A stretch of 16,125 nucleotides of DNA from JAYWFX01 sp043778575 (lineage in GTDB: Bacteria; Patescibacteriota; JACMRA01), in contig JAYWFX010000094.1 of the NCBI GenBank assembly GCA_043778575.1, positions 1 to 16,125 of the forward strand. The letters are read 5' to 3'. Below the pieces are notes generated by a model, which worked only from the letters and a program-made list of their open reading frames with translations, had not been told where the DNA came from and made no database searches. The translations under genes were made by a program, and so were the position numbers. The stretch's first letter is position 1. Each line of letters begins with the position of its first letter. Shown here piece by piece: positions 1-6,672 of the stretch.

Positions 1-114
1 TTAGAAAGTAAATCTGCTTTTGTTGCCTTTTTTCATGTAGGTTTTTCGTATCAGCATTGTCCAGCATATCCAGTATATCCAAAACAAAGATCCTAAACAA
101 ATAAACAATGACAT
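1..114 (-). CDS. candidate small single-pass membrane protein (37 aa)
   Basis: This short reading frame lies downstream of pnp on the same strand and ends with TAA at the first three bases of the window. I chose the ATG at 112-114 because GAGG (minus strand, 120-123) lies 5 bases upstream of it. An in-frame ATG at 130-132 would give 43 residues and an in-frame stop at 136-138 bounds the frame. The product begins MSLFICLG, has a very hydrophobic, Trp-rich segment at about residues 2-22, and then a basic tail (RK, KK, NKSR). That is the pattern of an N-out/C-in single-span protein under the positive-inside rule. I recognise no family. It could be a chance frame, since AT-rich DNA easily encodes hydrophobic peptides. 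The in-position SD and operon-like position are the only positive evidence. Confidence 0.35.
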   Translation of the reverse strand: MSLFICLGSLFWIYWICWTMLIRKTYMKKGNKSRFTF

Positions 115-183
115 CATAACCTCAAAGAACATACACTATTTATCACCCATACTCATTTTCTAGTCAATAATTTCTGGTACTAG

Positions 184-2592
184 CTACATCGTTAGGCTAA
201 TTTGCCCCTTCTCGTTTATCGCTAAGACCTTTAGGTTCATAACTTGACCGATGCGAACCAGTTTTTCCATGTCCTTATCTTTTGATTTGAATTGAGAAAT
301 ATGTATCATACCTTCTTTGTCAGTTCCATTGACTCTTACAAAAGCTCCGTAATTTTCTATCCTAAATACTGTGCCACTAATCTCATCACCTGACTCATAC
401 TCCCTGACAAGCTGCGAAATATACTCCAAACAGTCTTTTGCTTTAGACATGTCTTTGCCATAAATAAATGTCTTCCCAGTATTATCTTCGATATCTATCT
501 CCACATCATACTTGGCGATAATGGATTTGATAATCTTACCACTTGGACCAATTACGTCACCAATTTTCTCAAACGGAATAACAGTAGAAAGGACACTTGG
601 AGCAAATTCTGATATGTTTTTTCGAGGTGTATCAATAGTCGCTTGCATGATATCTAAAATATGTAGTCGAGCCGCTTTTGACTGTGCCAGTGCCTGCTTT
701 AGGATATCTACAGTAAGTCCAGCAACTTTATTATCCAGCTGAATTGCTGTAATACCCGTTCTGGTGCCAGTTACCTTGAAATCCATATCACCATAATGAT
801 CTTCATCGCCAAGTATATCTGTCAGTACCTTGAATTCACCTGTCTGGCCATCAAGAACTAATCCCATTGCCACGCCGCCAACCATATCCTTGATAGGGAC
901 TCCACCCATCATCAGAGAAAGACACGATCCACATGTAGCTGCCATACTTGTAGAGCCATTTGATCCCAGACATTCACTAACTAGTCTCATGGTGTATGGA
1001 AACTCCTCCTCAGTAGGTAAAACTGGCAGTAGTGCTTTTTCAGCTAACGCTCCATGACCAATTTCACGCCTTCCAGGGCCATAATATCTGCCCGTCTCAC
1101 CAACTGAATATGATGGAAAATTGTAGTGATGAATGTAGCGTTTTACCGTCTCATCAAAATCCTCCATATCATCCAGAGTTTGAGCATCTCGCATCGTACC
1201 TAACGTTAAAACATTGAGAACCTGAGTTTCACCGCGATTGAACAAACTTGATCCATGTGTGCGAGGTAGCACATCTATCTGACAGCCAATTTCACGAGTT
1301 TGATTCAAAGGTCTACCATCTATCCTCTTGTCGCTCTCAAGAATATTTGCGTGGACTACTTTTTTTACCACTTCAAAAAATGATTTGGTGTAATTTTTTT
1401 CTACATCAATGACTCGACCTTTATCATCAACTCCTTCGGTCAATTCTGTCAGATGTCTTTTCAAAAGAACTTTGAGGTTGTCTTTTCTGTTATCTTTGTC
1501 TACAGCAGTATAGAGAGCATCCTCAATAGCTGATTTTTGACCTGACCAATAATCATAATATTTTGAGTCCAATTCTACTTTTTTTAATTCAACCTGTTTA
1601 TTTCCGTATTTCTCTGTCACTTTTAGCACAAATTCATCTTGGAAATCTGTCAGCTTTTTGAGTGAAGACTGTGCACTATCCAAAGCGTTGCCAATTGTTT
1701 CCTCGTCTATTATTTGAGCACCCGCCTCGACCATCATGATATTCTGACCATCGCCTGAAACAACCAAATCCATGTCAGACTGAGACATCTGAGAGTAGTC
1801 GGGAGCTACAATAATCTTAGACCCTAATTCATAATTTTTTAATATTTCATCACGTAACGTCCGAGTATTTGAAGCATAAAATGACTTGAGTTTTTCAGCT
1901 AGTTCAGGAGCTATACCTCCAAGCACAGTAAAAATACTTCTAAACTGTTCTTTATCCGTCGTATTTGAGATATCCAAAACCTTGCAACAATCTGCTACAA
2001 GAGTATAGACATCATCGGTAAAATCTTTAGTTTCTGATAATACTTGGTGGTCAACCTGAATTTGATCTAGGGTACGCTGAACCAAAATCTCAAGAGAATT
2101 CTGACTGATCATACCTATTCTGACACTAGAGACAGTTGACCTAAAATCTTTTATCGCTAATCTCAACGCACTTGAAGCAGCAAGTACAGCTAAAGTATCT
2201 GGCGGGTTCACCTCATCCACACTCAATACAGTAATCACTATTTGGACTTCAGTTCTGAGCTCACCGTGAAACAAGGACCTAATTGATCGATCTATCATCC
2301 TACCAGCTAAGACAGCATTTTCTGTCGGTCTACCCTCTCGCTTTATGAATCTACTTCCTTTGATTTTTCCAGACGCATACAACCTCTCCTCATATACCAC
2401 CTGAAGAGGAAAGTAGTCGTTTTGAGTTTCTTTTCCTACCACTACAGCGGCTAGTACAGTTGTCTCTCCCATTTTTGCAAGTACTGAACAATTGGCTTGG
2501 GTAGCTAAAAGTCCTGTTTGAAGTGTAATTTTAGAACTAATCTTATCATTGTTAAATTCTAATTCGTGACTGACAGGTACTTTGGTAAACAT
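184..2592 (-). CDS. pnp: polynucleotide phosphorylase (PNPase)
   Basis: This is a cytoplasmic 3'-to-5' phosphorolytic exoribonuclease, which releases nucleoside diphosphates during RNA decay. The sequence shows the full architecture. An N-terminal RNase PH domain (about 10-160) is followed by a helical linker, and the second, catalytic RNase PH domain opens with RIDGRP near 423. That domain contains DILGDEDHYGDMDFK, whose D598, D604 and K606 match the metal-binding/catalytic D486, D492 and K494 of the E. coli enzyme. A KH domain has GPSG at 682-685, and an S1 domain (about 735-802) runs to the C-terminus. At 802 residues it is about 90 longer than the usual 700-720. The excess is an insertion at about residues 166-258 within the first PH half, before a DLVVSG segment. 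I chose ATG 2592; a GTG at 2604 would add four residues, and neither has an SD. The family assignment is secure. Confidence 0.96.
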   Translation of the reverse strand: MFTKVPVSHELEFNNDKISSKITLQTGLLATQANCSVLAKMGETTVLAAVVVGKETQNDYFPLQVVYEERLYASGKIKGSRFIKREGRPTENAVLAGRMIDRSIRSLFHGELRTEVQIVITVLSVDEVNPPDTLAVLAASSALRLAIKDFRSTVSSVRIGMISQNSLEILVQRTLDQIQVDHQVLSETKDFTDDVYTLVADCCKVLDISNTTDKEQFRSIFTVLGGIAPELAEKLKSFYASNTRTLRDEILKNYELGSKIIVAPDYSQMSQSDMDLVVSGDGQNIMMVEAGAQIIDEETIGNALDSAQSSLKKLTDFQDEFVLKVTEKYGNKQVELKKVELDSKYYDYWSGQKSAIEDALYTAVDKDNRKDNLKVLLKRHLTELTEGVDDKGRVIDVEKNYTKSFFEVVKKVVHANILESDKRIDGRPLNQTREIGCQIDVLPRTHGSSLFNRGETQVLNVLTLGTMRDAQTLDDMEDFDETVKRYIHHYNFPSYSVGETGRYYGPGRREIGHGALAEKALLPVLPTEEEFPYTMRLVSECLGSNGSTSMAATCGSCLSLMMGGVPIKDMVGGVAMGLVLDGQTGEFKVLTDILGDEDHYGDMDFKVTGTRTGITAIQLDNKVAGLTVDILKQALAQSKAARLHILDIMQATIDTPRKNISEFAPSVLSTVIPFEKIGDVIGPSGKIIKSIIAKYDVEIDIEDNTGKTFIYGKDMSKAKDCLEYISQLVREYESGDEISGTVFRIENYGAFVRVNGTDKEGMIHISQFKSKDKDMEKLVRIGQVMNLKVLAINEKGQISLTM

Positions 2593-2640
2593 AGTATAAA
2601 GCACAAACCAAACTCATTGTTTAGTCAAACACTACAAAAA

Positions 2641-2654
2641 TTTACACTAGTAAA
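2641..2654 (-). terminator. weak hairpin plus T-run after the 2664-3182 gene
   Basis: Read on the minus strand, a perfect 5-bp stem (TTTAC/GTAAA) encloses a TAGT loop and is followed directly by TTTTTG. It starts 9 bases after the stop codon of the upstream gene and lies before pnp. The stem is short and AT-rich, so it would be a weak intrinsic terminator or partial attenuator at best. Confidence 0.22.
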
Positions 2655-2663
2655 GCACAGGAT

Positions 2664-3182
2664 CTATTTAAGGTCATATTTTTTAACCAGCTCAGCCACG
2701 GTACTTTGAACTTGTTGGACGTGTTTAGAGTAGTTTTGGGTTCGCAGTTCTTCAGTCGCAATCACTGGCTGTTTTGGGTTCGCTTTTTCAGTTTCCAATC
2801 GTTTTACCACATAGTCGTAGTCGATGTTTGTATCTCGATTTGTCTCAACTAGCTGTCTAATCAGGTTTTGAGCCAAATCATCACTGATCTTGTTTGGAAT
2901 CAAAGCTGATTTTGAGCTAACTCGTTTCTGAGAGTCTTTTATCTGCTGAATTACAGTCTCATAGCCTTCTATTTTTGGGTCAACTGCCCTACTTTTTTTT
3001 AAAAGATTATCAAAATCAACATTCATCTCTTCGAGTGTGCTACGAGAAAAGTTTACTAGAGTTTTGACGTTGGGACCAATTTGATTATTGCTAGATATCA
3101 ATGAAAATACTACAAAACCTATAAAACCAAAAAAAACCAGTGCCGACAAATTCTGCTGCAAGAACAATTTGATTTGTACCAT
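2664..3182 (-). CDS. membrane-anchored coiled-coil protein, function unknown (172 aa)
   Basis: I do not recognise this protein. It begins MVQIKLFLQQN and has one strongly hydrophobic segment at about residues 10-29 (LSALVFFGFIGFVVFSLIS). The rest is a soluble, charged, Lys/Glu/Gln-rich region predicted to be largely helical, with coiled-coil-like stretches around 45-95 and 120-170 (for example YETVIQQIKDSQKRV). The layout resembles bitopic envelope scaffold or secretion accessory proteins, but no motif decides this. I chose ATG 3182; a TTG at 3191 would add three residues. No good SD is visible, and a candidate promoter lies so close that the mRNA may be nearly leaderless. It is divergent from the SEDS gene (62 bases between ATG codons), and pnp follows after about 70 bases. 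The fully open frame and gene-like composition make it a real gene. Confidence 0.75.
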   Translation of the reverse strand: MVQIKLFLQQNLSALVFFGFIGFVVFSLISSNNQIGPNVKTLVNFSRSTLEEMNVDFDNLLKKSRAVDPKIEGYETVIQQIKDSQKRVSSKSALIPNKISDDLAQNLIRQLVETNRDTNIDYDYVVKRLETEKANPKQPVIATEELRTQNYSKHVQQVQSTVAELVKKYDLK

Positions 3183-3191
3183 ATACCACAA

Positions 3192-3221
3192 TTAATACAC
3201 AAATATTACTGATATTGACAA
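3192..3221 (-). promoter_or_regulatory. candidate promoter for the 2664-3182 gene (and perhaps pnp)
   Basis: On the minus strand TTGTCA (3216-3221) is separated by 18 bases from TATTAA (3192-3197). Initiation would fall around 3183-3186, directly at the ATG at 3182, giving a nearly leaderless mRNA. The -35 overlaps a plus-strand TTGACA (3215-3220) that could serve the divergent SEDS gene, although that one has no good -10. Matches are partial and the region is AT-rich. Confidence 0.3.
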
Positions 3222-3243
3222 GCCTAGCAGTCTGTTGTGACAT

Positions 3244-4464
3244 ATGTGTGTGAATTACAAGAATGTAAACGTATTCAAATTAATACAAAAAACAGATAAA
3301 AAGTCACATTATGACTGGGTGCTACTTGGTGCTGTGGCTATTCTCGTCCTGAGTGGGCTAGCTTTTCTAGCTAGTGTATTATCAGTTTCTGGAGCAGCAG
3401 ATTTTCAAAGAGATTTTGTGAAGCAAGTTCTATTCGGCGTTGTATTTGGTAGTGTAATTGCATTTGTACTTTCTCTGGTCGACTATCATTTTCTACTAAA
3501 ACATTCACGGTCTTTTCTCTTTTTAAATATTGGTTTATTAGCTTTCTTAGCTGTTTTCTCCCTCTCAGCAATCATATCCAAAAATTCAGTAAGTTCACTC
3601 ATTAGTCCACTAGCAAATCTACCCGTTAGACCATCGGCTGCAAATGGTTCGCTCAGATGGATTGATATTGGGGTACGTGGATTTTCAGTAAGTTTCCAAC
3701 CAAGTGAGGCAGCAAAGCTAGTTCTTTTAATATATTTTGGATCATTCATACAACTATTTGATCACAAAAAAGGCGTTAGTTTCTGGGATCTAAAAAAACC
3801 TATATATAGTTTTATTGTCTGTGCTGTGTTGATCTTTTTGCAACCTGATTTGGGAACTGTGTTGATTATATTTACCATATTGTTGTCAGCACTTTGGGTG
3901 AGTCGTGTCTCAATAAAGATTTTAGCTCCGTTGATTATTATCGTTGCTATTACTACTTTTTTTCTCATCGCAAATACAGATTATAGAAAAGCTCGAGTTC
4001 AAGCCCTGAACGATGGAAATAGTGCGGTCTTGTTTCAGGTCACACAAGTAAAACGTGCAATACAAAACGGTGGTTTGTGGGGGAAAGGCTATGGCAACAG
4101 TGAATTCAAAAAAGCTAAGCTTATTCCTTTTGCTAGCACAGATGCAATAATTGGAGTGATAGGTGAAGAAATTGGTTTTGTTTGGACGACAGCATTCCTC
4201 AGCCTATATTTGGTTGTTTTTTGGCGAGGAGTAAAAATCTCGCGCGAGGCTCCAGATCTGGGTGGAAAGGCGTTAGCAATTGGAATTGTTGTTTGGATTG
4301 TATCTCAGGCTTTTCTCAACCTAGCAGGAATTACTGGATTAGTACCACTCAAAGGTCTACCACTGCCGTTTGTCTCAGGCGGAGGTACCGCACTAGCACT
4401 GAACATTATTTCAATTGGTATTCTACTCAATATTAGTAGCCATAAGCTTGATAAACACTCTTGA
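3244..4464 (+). CDS. FtsW/RodA/SpoVE (SEDS) family peptidoglycan polymerase
   Basis: SEDS proteins are polytopic membrane glycosyltransferases that polymerise lipid II into glycan strands together with a class B PBP, in division (FtsW) or elongation (RodA). The 406-residue product has about ten hydrophobic segments starting near residue 25. It carries the family landmarks in order: NGSLRWIDIG (134-143), FQPSEAAKL (151-159), QPDLGT (200-205), GGLWGKGYGNS (276-286) and STDAIIGVIGEEIG (298-311). D300 aligns with the essential Asp of the TDFIF motif of RodA (D262 in E. coli). The C-terminal GLVPLKGLPLPFVSGGGT (365-382) has GGG where SYGG is usual. The FQPSE and LPLPF patterns lean towards FtsW, but the paralogue cannot be settled without a tree. 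ATG 3244 is the only Met in the protein, an in-frame GTG follows two codons later, and no SD is visible. The gene is followed after 31 bases by rpmB. Confidence 0.92.
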   Translation: MCVNYKNVNVFKLIQKTDKKSHYDWVLLGAVAILVLSGLAFLASVLSVSGAADFQRDFVKQVLFGVVFGSVIAFVLSLVDYHFLLKHSRSFLFLNIGLLAFLAVFSLSAIISKNSVSSLISPLANLPVRPSAANGSLRWIDIGVRGFSVSFQPSEAAKLVLLIYFGSFIQLFDHKKGVSFWDLKKPIYSFIVCAVLIFLQPDLGTVLIIFTILLSALWVSRVSIKILAPLIIIVAITTFFLIANTDYRKARVQALNDGNSAVLFQVTQVKRAIQNGGLWGKGYGNSEFKKAKLIPFASTDAIIGVIGEEIGFVWTTAFLSLYLVVFWRGVKISREAPDLGGKALAIGIVVWIVSQAFLNLAGITGLVPLKGLPLPFVSGGGTALALNIISIGILLNISSHKLDKHS

Positions 4465-4495
4465 CAAAAGCTCAATTTAATATCCCTTTTAGCGA

Positions 4496-4708
4496 ATGCC
4501 TGCAATGTGTGCCCTAACTGGAAAAACCTACAGAAAAGTATTTAAAAGACCCAAGTCAATGCATGCAACTCCGACGAAAGTGAGACCAAATCTGCAAAAA
4601 ATCCGCATTGGAAACAAACAAATAAAGATCTGTACTAGAGCATTGAGAACTATGAAAAAATATGCAAACGCAGCTAGAAAAAATAACAAAACAGCTGTAA
4701 AAGCATAG
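4496..4708 (+). CDS. rpmB: large-subunit ribosomal protein bL28
   Basis: This 70-residue, very basic protein has the bL28 signature: an N-terminal CALTGK (residues 5-10) followed by a short gap, then PKSMHATPTKVRPNLQKIRI, which matches the family's S-HA-N-T/S-K-R...NLQ-V-R pattern. IGNKQIKICTRALRTMKK follows, matching the strand and helix at the end of the family. bL28 sits near the E site in the 50S subunit and is needed for late assembly. A lysine/asparagine-rich tail follows. ATG 4496 opens the frame, and an alternative ATG at 4505 would start directly before CALTG. Neither has an SD. It is unusual to find it between a SEDS polymerase and envelope genes rather than beside another ribosomal protein gene. 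Confidence 0.93.
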   Translation: MPAMCALTGKTYRKVFKRPKSMHATPTKVRPNLQKIRIGNKQIKICTRALRTMKKYANAARKNNKTAVKA

Positions 4709-4727
4709 TATACGTAAAAAAAGATCG

Positions 4728-5096
4728 ATGAAACTAGCGACTGTTTTACATTATTTAGGTATATCTTTATTGGTTTGTGTCGTTTTCGGTGCTGGTTTTT
4801 ATTTCGGTTACAAAAACTCTGAGTCAAAAAGTATTATAGTTGCATCTGTAAATACTGATAGAGGAAAAATAGTAGAACCATTGAAAGCACGAGAAGTAGA
4901 CGGTGTTTTTTGGATACAACCGGGCAAAGAGCCTGCATGTCCAGAAAATGCTCCAATCAAGGGAAAATTTGGAACAGATGGATTAAATCAATATTATCTT
5001 CCTGAAAATAAGAATTACAACAAAATAAAAACTTCAATTTGTTTTGCTACTGAAGAATTTGCACGCGACAAAGCTGGATTTATCAAAAAGTTTTAG
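4728..5096 (+). CDS. membrane-anchored protein with a 'sunset'-like C-terminal domain (122 aa)
   Basis: The protein has an N-terminal transmembrane anchor or uncleaved signal (residues 6-27, ending GAGFYFGY). A polar spacer of about 40 residues follows, then a compact C-terminal module. The module reads CPENAPIKGKF (71-81), QYYLPENKNYNKIKTS (88-103) and CFATEEFARDKAGFIK (105-120). This matches the short Cys-x(n)-PIKGN...YHLP...Y...T..CF-TE-EA...G-..A pattern found at the C-terminus of many secreted nucleases and surface proteins, annotated as the sunset or Ada-like metal-binding fold. The two cysteines (C71, C105) may pair or bind metal. Topology puts the module outside the membrane. Its molecular role is unknown. 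The start is 19 bases after rpmB, with only AAAGAT as a weak SD. The domain match is by pattern recognition. Confidence 0.7.
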   Translation: MKLATVLHYLGISLLVCVVFGAGFYFGYKNSESKSIIVASVNTDRGKIVEPLKAREVDGVFWIQPGKEPACPENAPIKGKFGTDGLNQYYLPENKNYNKIKTSICFATEEFARDKAGFIKKF

Positions 5097-5126
5097 TTGA
5101 GGTTGGAAACTATCTCTTTTTATAAT
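5097..5126 (+). promoter_or_regulatory. candidate promoter for the O-antigen ligase-like gene
   Basis: TTGAGG (5097-5102), an 18-base spacer and a perfect TATAAT (5121-5126) put initiation near 5133, just before the ATG at 5136. This would give a leaderless or nearly leaderless mRNA. It also explains why the frame stays open back to a TTG at 5097 that has no SD. AT-rich background makes chance matches likely. Confidence 0.33.
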
Positions 5127-5135
5127 ACATTTTCT

Positions 5136-6542
5136 ATGCCAAAGATTAGTTCAATTTGTATTTATGTATTGGCATTTCTTCTGCCAGTTCAAACTCTCAT
5201 TGCACAGTTCAACAACAATATATTACAATTGCCAATTTGGGTAAATTTCTGGAAAGAATTTCTATGTTTAATCATAGTTTTAGACCTTTTAAATCAATAC
5301 ATAAACAAACTAAGGAGAGGTGATTTTTCCCAAATTTCTAGGTGTAATCATTGTTTTCATTTACTACCACTTGTCTTGATAACACTTACAACCCTGATTG
5401 GTGCATACTTCACACTATTTACCAACAAAGTGCCATTTACAATATTTATTGTTGGTTTCCGTTTTGATCTATTTTGGCTATGGTTTTTTGCTTATATAGC
5501 TACATTTTTGGAGTATTCTGGGAGTAGTAGTTTTACAAAACAATTCAAATTTAAATTTATACTAGCAATCTACGGTGGTTTTTCACTAGTAACTGCAATT
5601 TCATTTGCTACGATCGTGCTAGGTCAAAACATTGTGCTGAGTGTATTTGGCTACGGAATATCAAAAATAGGTACATATATAGTTAGTGCTCCTATATGTC
5701 ATGTTGTAGACTATGGGAGCGAAATATGTAGACTCTCAGGATCATTTTCTACACCCAATCACTTTGCTGGCTATTTGTTTTTAGTAATGCCGGTATTCTT
5801 GAGTAATATTCAATCCAAGCAAAAAACTCTACGATACACATCCATTGCTTTTTCGTTCTTTGCGTTGATGTTTATGGTGCTGTCTTTTGCTAGGTTCGCA
5901 CTGCTCGGCTTAGCAATGTCAGCCACTGTTCTGATAATAAAAGCTGCTATAAAACAGTTTCCAAAACATAAAAAAGTACTCAACCTAGGAATAGTAAGCA
6001 CTGTTTTTATAGCCTTTATTATTGGTATTATTTTTATAAATATCGACCCTGAAATATCTAAAAAATACCTTCCAAATAGTATTGCAAAACCATCCAGCAC
6101 TGTAGAGCACTACCGTAGATCATCTGCCAGTATTGATATTTTGTCACAGAAACCTGAAAAACTGATAACAGGATATGGGATTGGGTTGGTAGGGCCAGCT
6201 GGAAAACCTGAGTATCTGAATCCGTCTAAAAATTCATTTCGAAATCAGTGGGACTTTATCGCTTACAAATGGTATTTAGTTGGTGAAGATTTGATTATTC
6301 CAGAGAATTGGTACTTACAATTAGTTCTTTCTGGTGGTGTATTATATACATTTATGTATCTCATTATGATAGCATACCCGCTAAAACAAAAACATATTAT
6401 ATATAGTTTGGGATTTTTATCAATTATCCTAGGGAATCTATTTTTGCATATCTGGGAGAATCAAACAATTACGATATACTGGAGTTTGCTGTTTATTTAC
6501 ACTAAGTTACCGAGTCATTTTGGAAAACAAATACACACCTAA
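5136..6542 (+). CDS. O-antigen ligase/polymerase-like (Wzy/WaaL superfamily) membrane protein
   Basis: This 468-residue polytopic protein (about 10-12 hydrophobic segments) belongs to the superfamily that transfers or polymerises lipid-linked glycans outside the cytoplasmic membrane. The hallmark is RLSGSFSTPNHFAGYLFL (199-216), matching the R-x-x-G-x-F-x-NPN-x-FAGY pattern of this family. It is followed by helices and a large extracytoplasmic loop (about 305-395) containing HYRRSSASIDIL and GYGIGLVGPAG. The loop ends in ENWYLQLVLSGGVLY, which fits the WaaL signature H-[NSQ]-x9-G-x-x-[GTY] except that the His is Glu (E390). I chose ATG 5136 over TTG 5097 because a good -10 box lies between them. 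Substrate and ligase-versus-polymerase role cannot be read from sequence. The neighbouring SEDS, GT2 and GH genes support a surface-glycan role. The C-terminus is overlapped antiparallel by a candidate small gene. Confidence 0.83.
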   Translation: MPKISSICIYVLAFLLPVQTLIAQFNNNILQLPIWVNFWKEFLCLIIVLDLLNQYINKLRRGDFSQISRCNHCFHLLPLVLITLTTLIGAYFTLFTNKVPFTIFIVGFRFDLFWLWFFAYIATFLEYSGSSSFTKQFKFKFILAIYGGFSLVTAISFATIVLGQNIVLSVFGYGISKIGTYIVSAPICHVVDYGSEICRLSGSFSTPNHFAGYLFLVMPVFLSNIQSKQKTLRYTSIAFSFFALMFMVLSFARFALLGLAMSATVLIIKAAIKQFPKHKKVLNLGIVSTVFIAFIIGIIFINIDPEISKKYLPNSIAKPSSTVEHYRRSSASIDILSQKPEKLITGYGIGLVGPAGKPEYLNPSKNSFRNQWDFIAYKWYLVGEDLIIPENWYLQLVLSGGVLYTFMYLIMIAYPLKQKHIIYSLGFLSIILGNLFLHIWENQTITIYWSLLFIYTKLPSHFGKQIHT

Positions 6543-6641
6543 AATGCCACACACAACCATCAGAAGTACAAAGAATATTGGTAGAATAGACAATGCTTGC
6601 CGATTTTTCATATAATTGTTATCACTTTCTGGCTCTCTCAT
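6507..6641 (-). CDS. candidate small single-pass membrane protein (44 aa)
   Basis: This frame lies 31 bases downstream of the glycoside hydrolase gene on the same strand. It overlaps the last 36 bases of the convergent O-antigen ligase-like gene. The product has an acidic N-terminal decapeptide (MREPESDNNY), a basic KNRQ, a hydrophobic span at about residues 17-39 (LSILPIFFVLLMVVCGILGV) and a short basic end (SKMTR). An inner ATG at 6609-6611 would remove the acidic part. No SD is visible. The organised acidic/basic/hydrophobic layout and its placement in most of the otherwise empty 130-base spacer favour a real gene. The lack of an SD and the AT-rich composition argue for caution. I recognise no family. 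Confidence 0.33.
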   Translation of the reverse strand: MREPESDNNYMKNRQALSILPIFFVLLMVVCGILGVYLFSKMTR

Positions 6642-6672
6642 AATAGTGTTTGTGGTGGTAATATTATAATGA

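Noticed and set aside
512..1217. Three plus-strand frames of 61-76 residues within pnp
   Set aside because: All are antisense to well-conserved catalytic, KH or linker parts of PNPase and have no start signals or domains.
3486..3749. 87-residue minus-strand frame
   Set aside because: Shadow of the SEDS gene, whose conserved motifs lie on the plus strand here; no domain features.
4461..4495. Perfect TTGACA overlapping the SEDS stop codon as an rpmB promoter
   Set aside because: No -10 box at 15-19 bases. The nearest AT-rich hexamer (TAATAT, 4478-4483) leaves an 11-base spacer.
4528..4827. 99-residue hydrophobic minus-strand frame
   Set aside because: It is antisense to rpmB and the start of the next gene. 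Lys codons (AAA) of bL28 read as Phe (TTT) on the other strand, which explains the apparent membrane segments.
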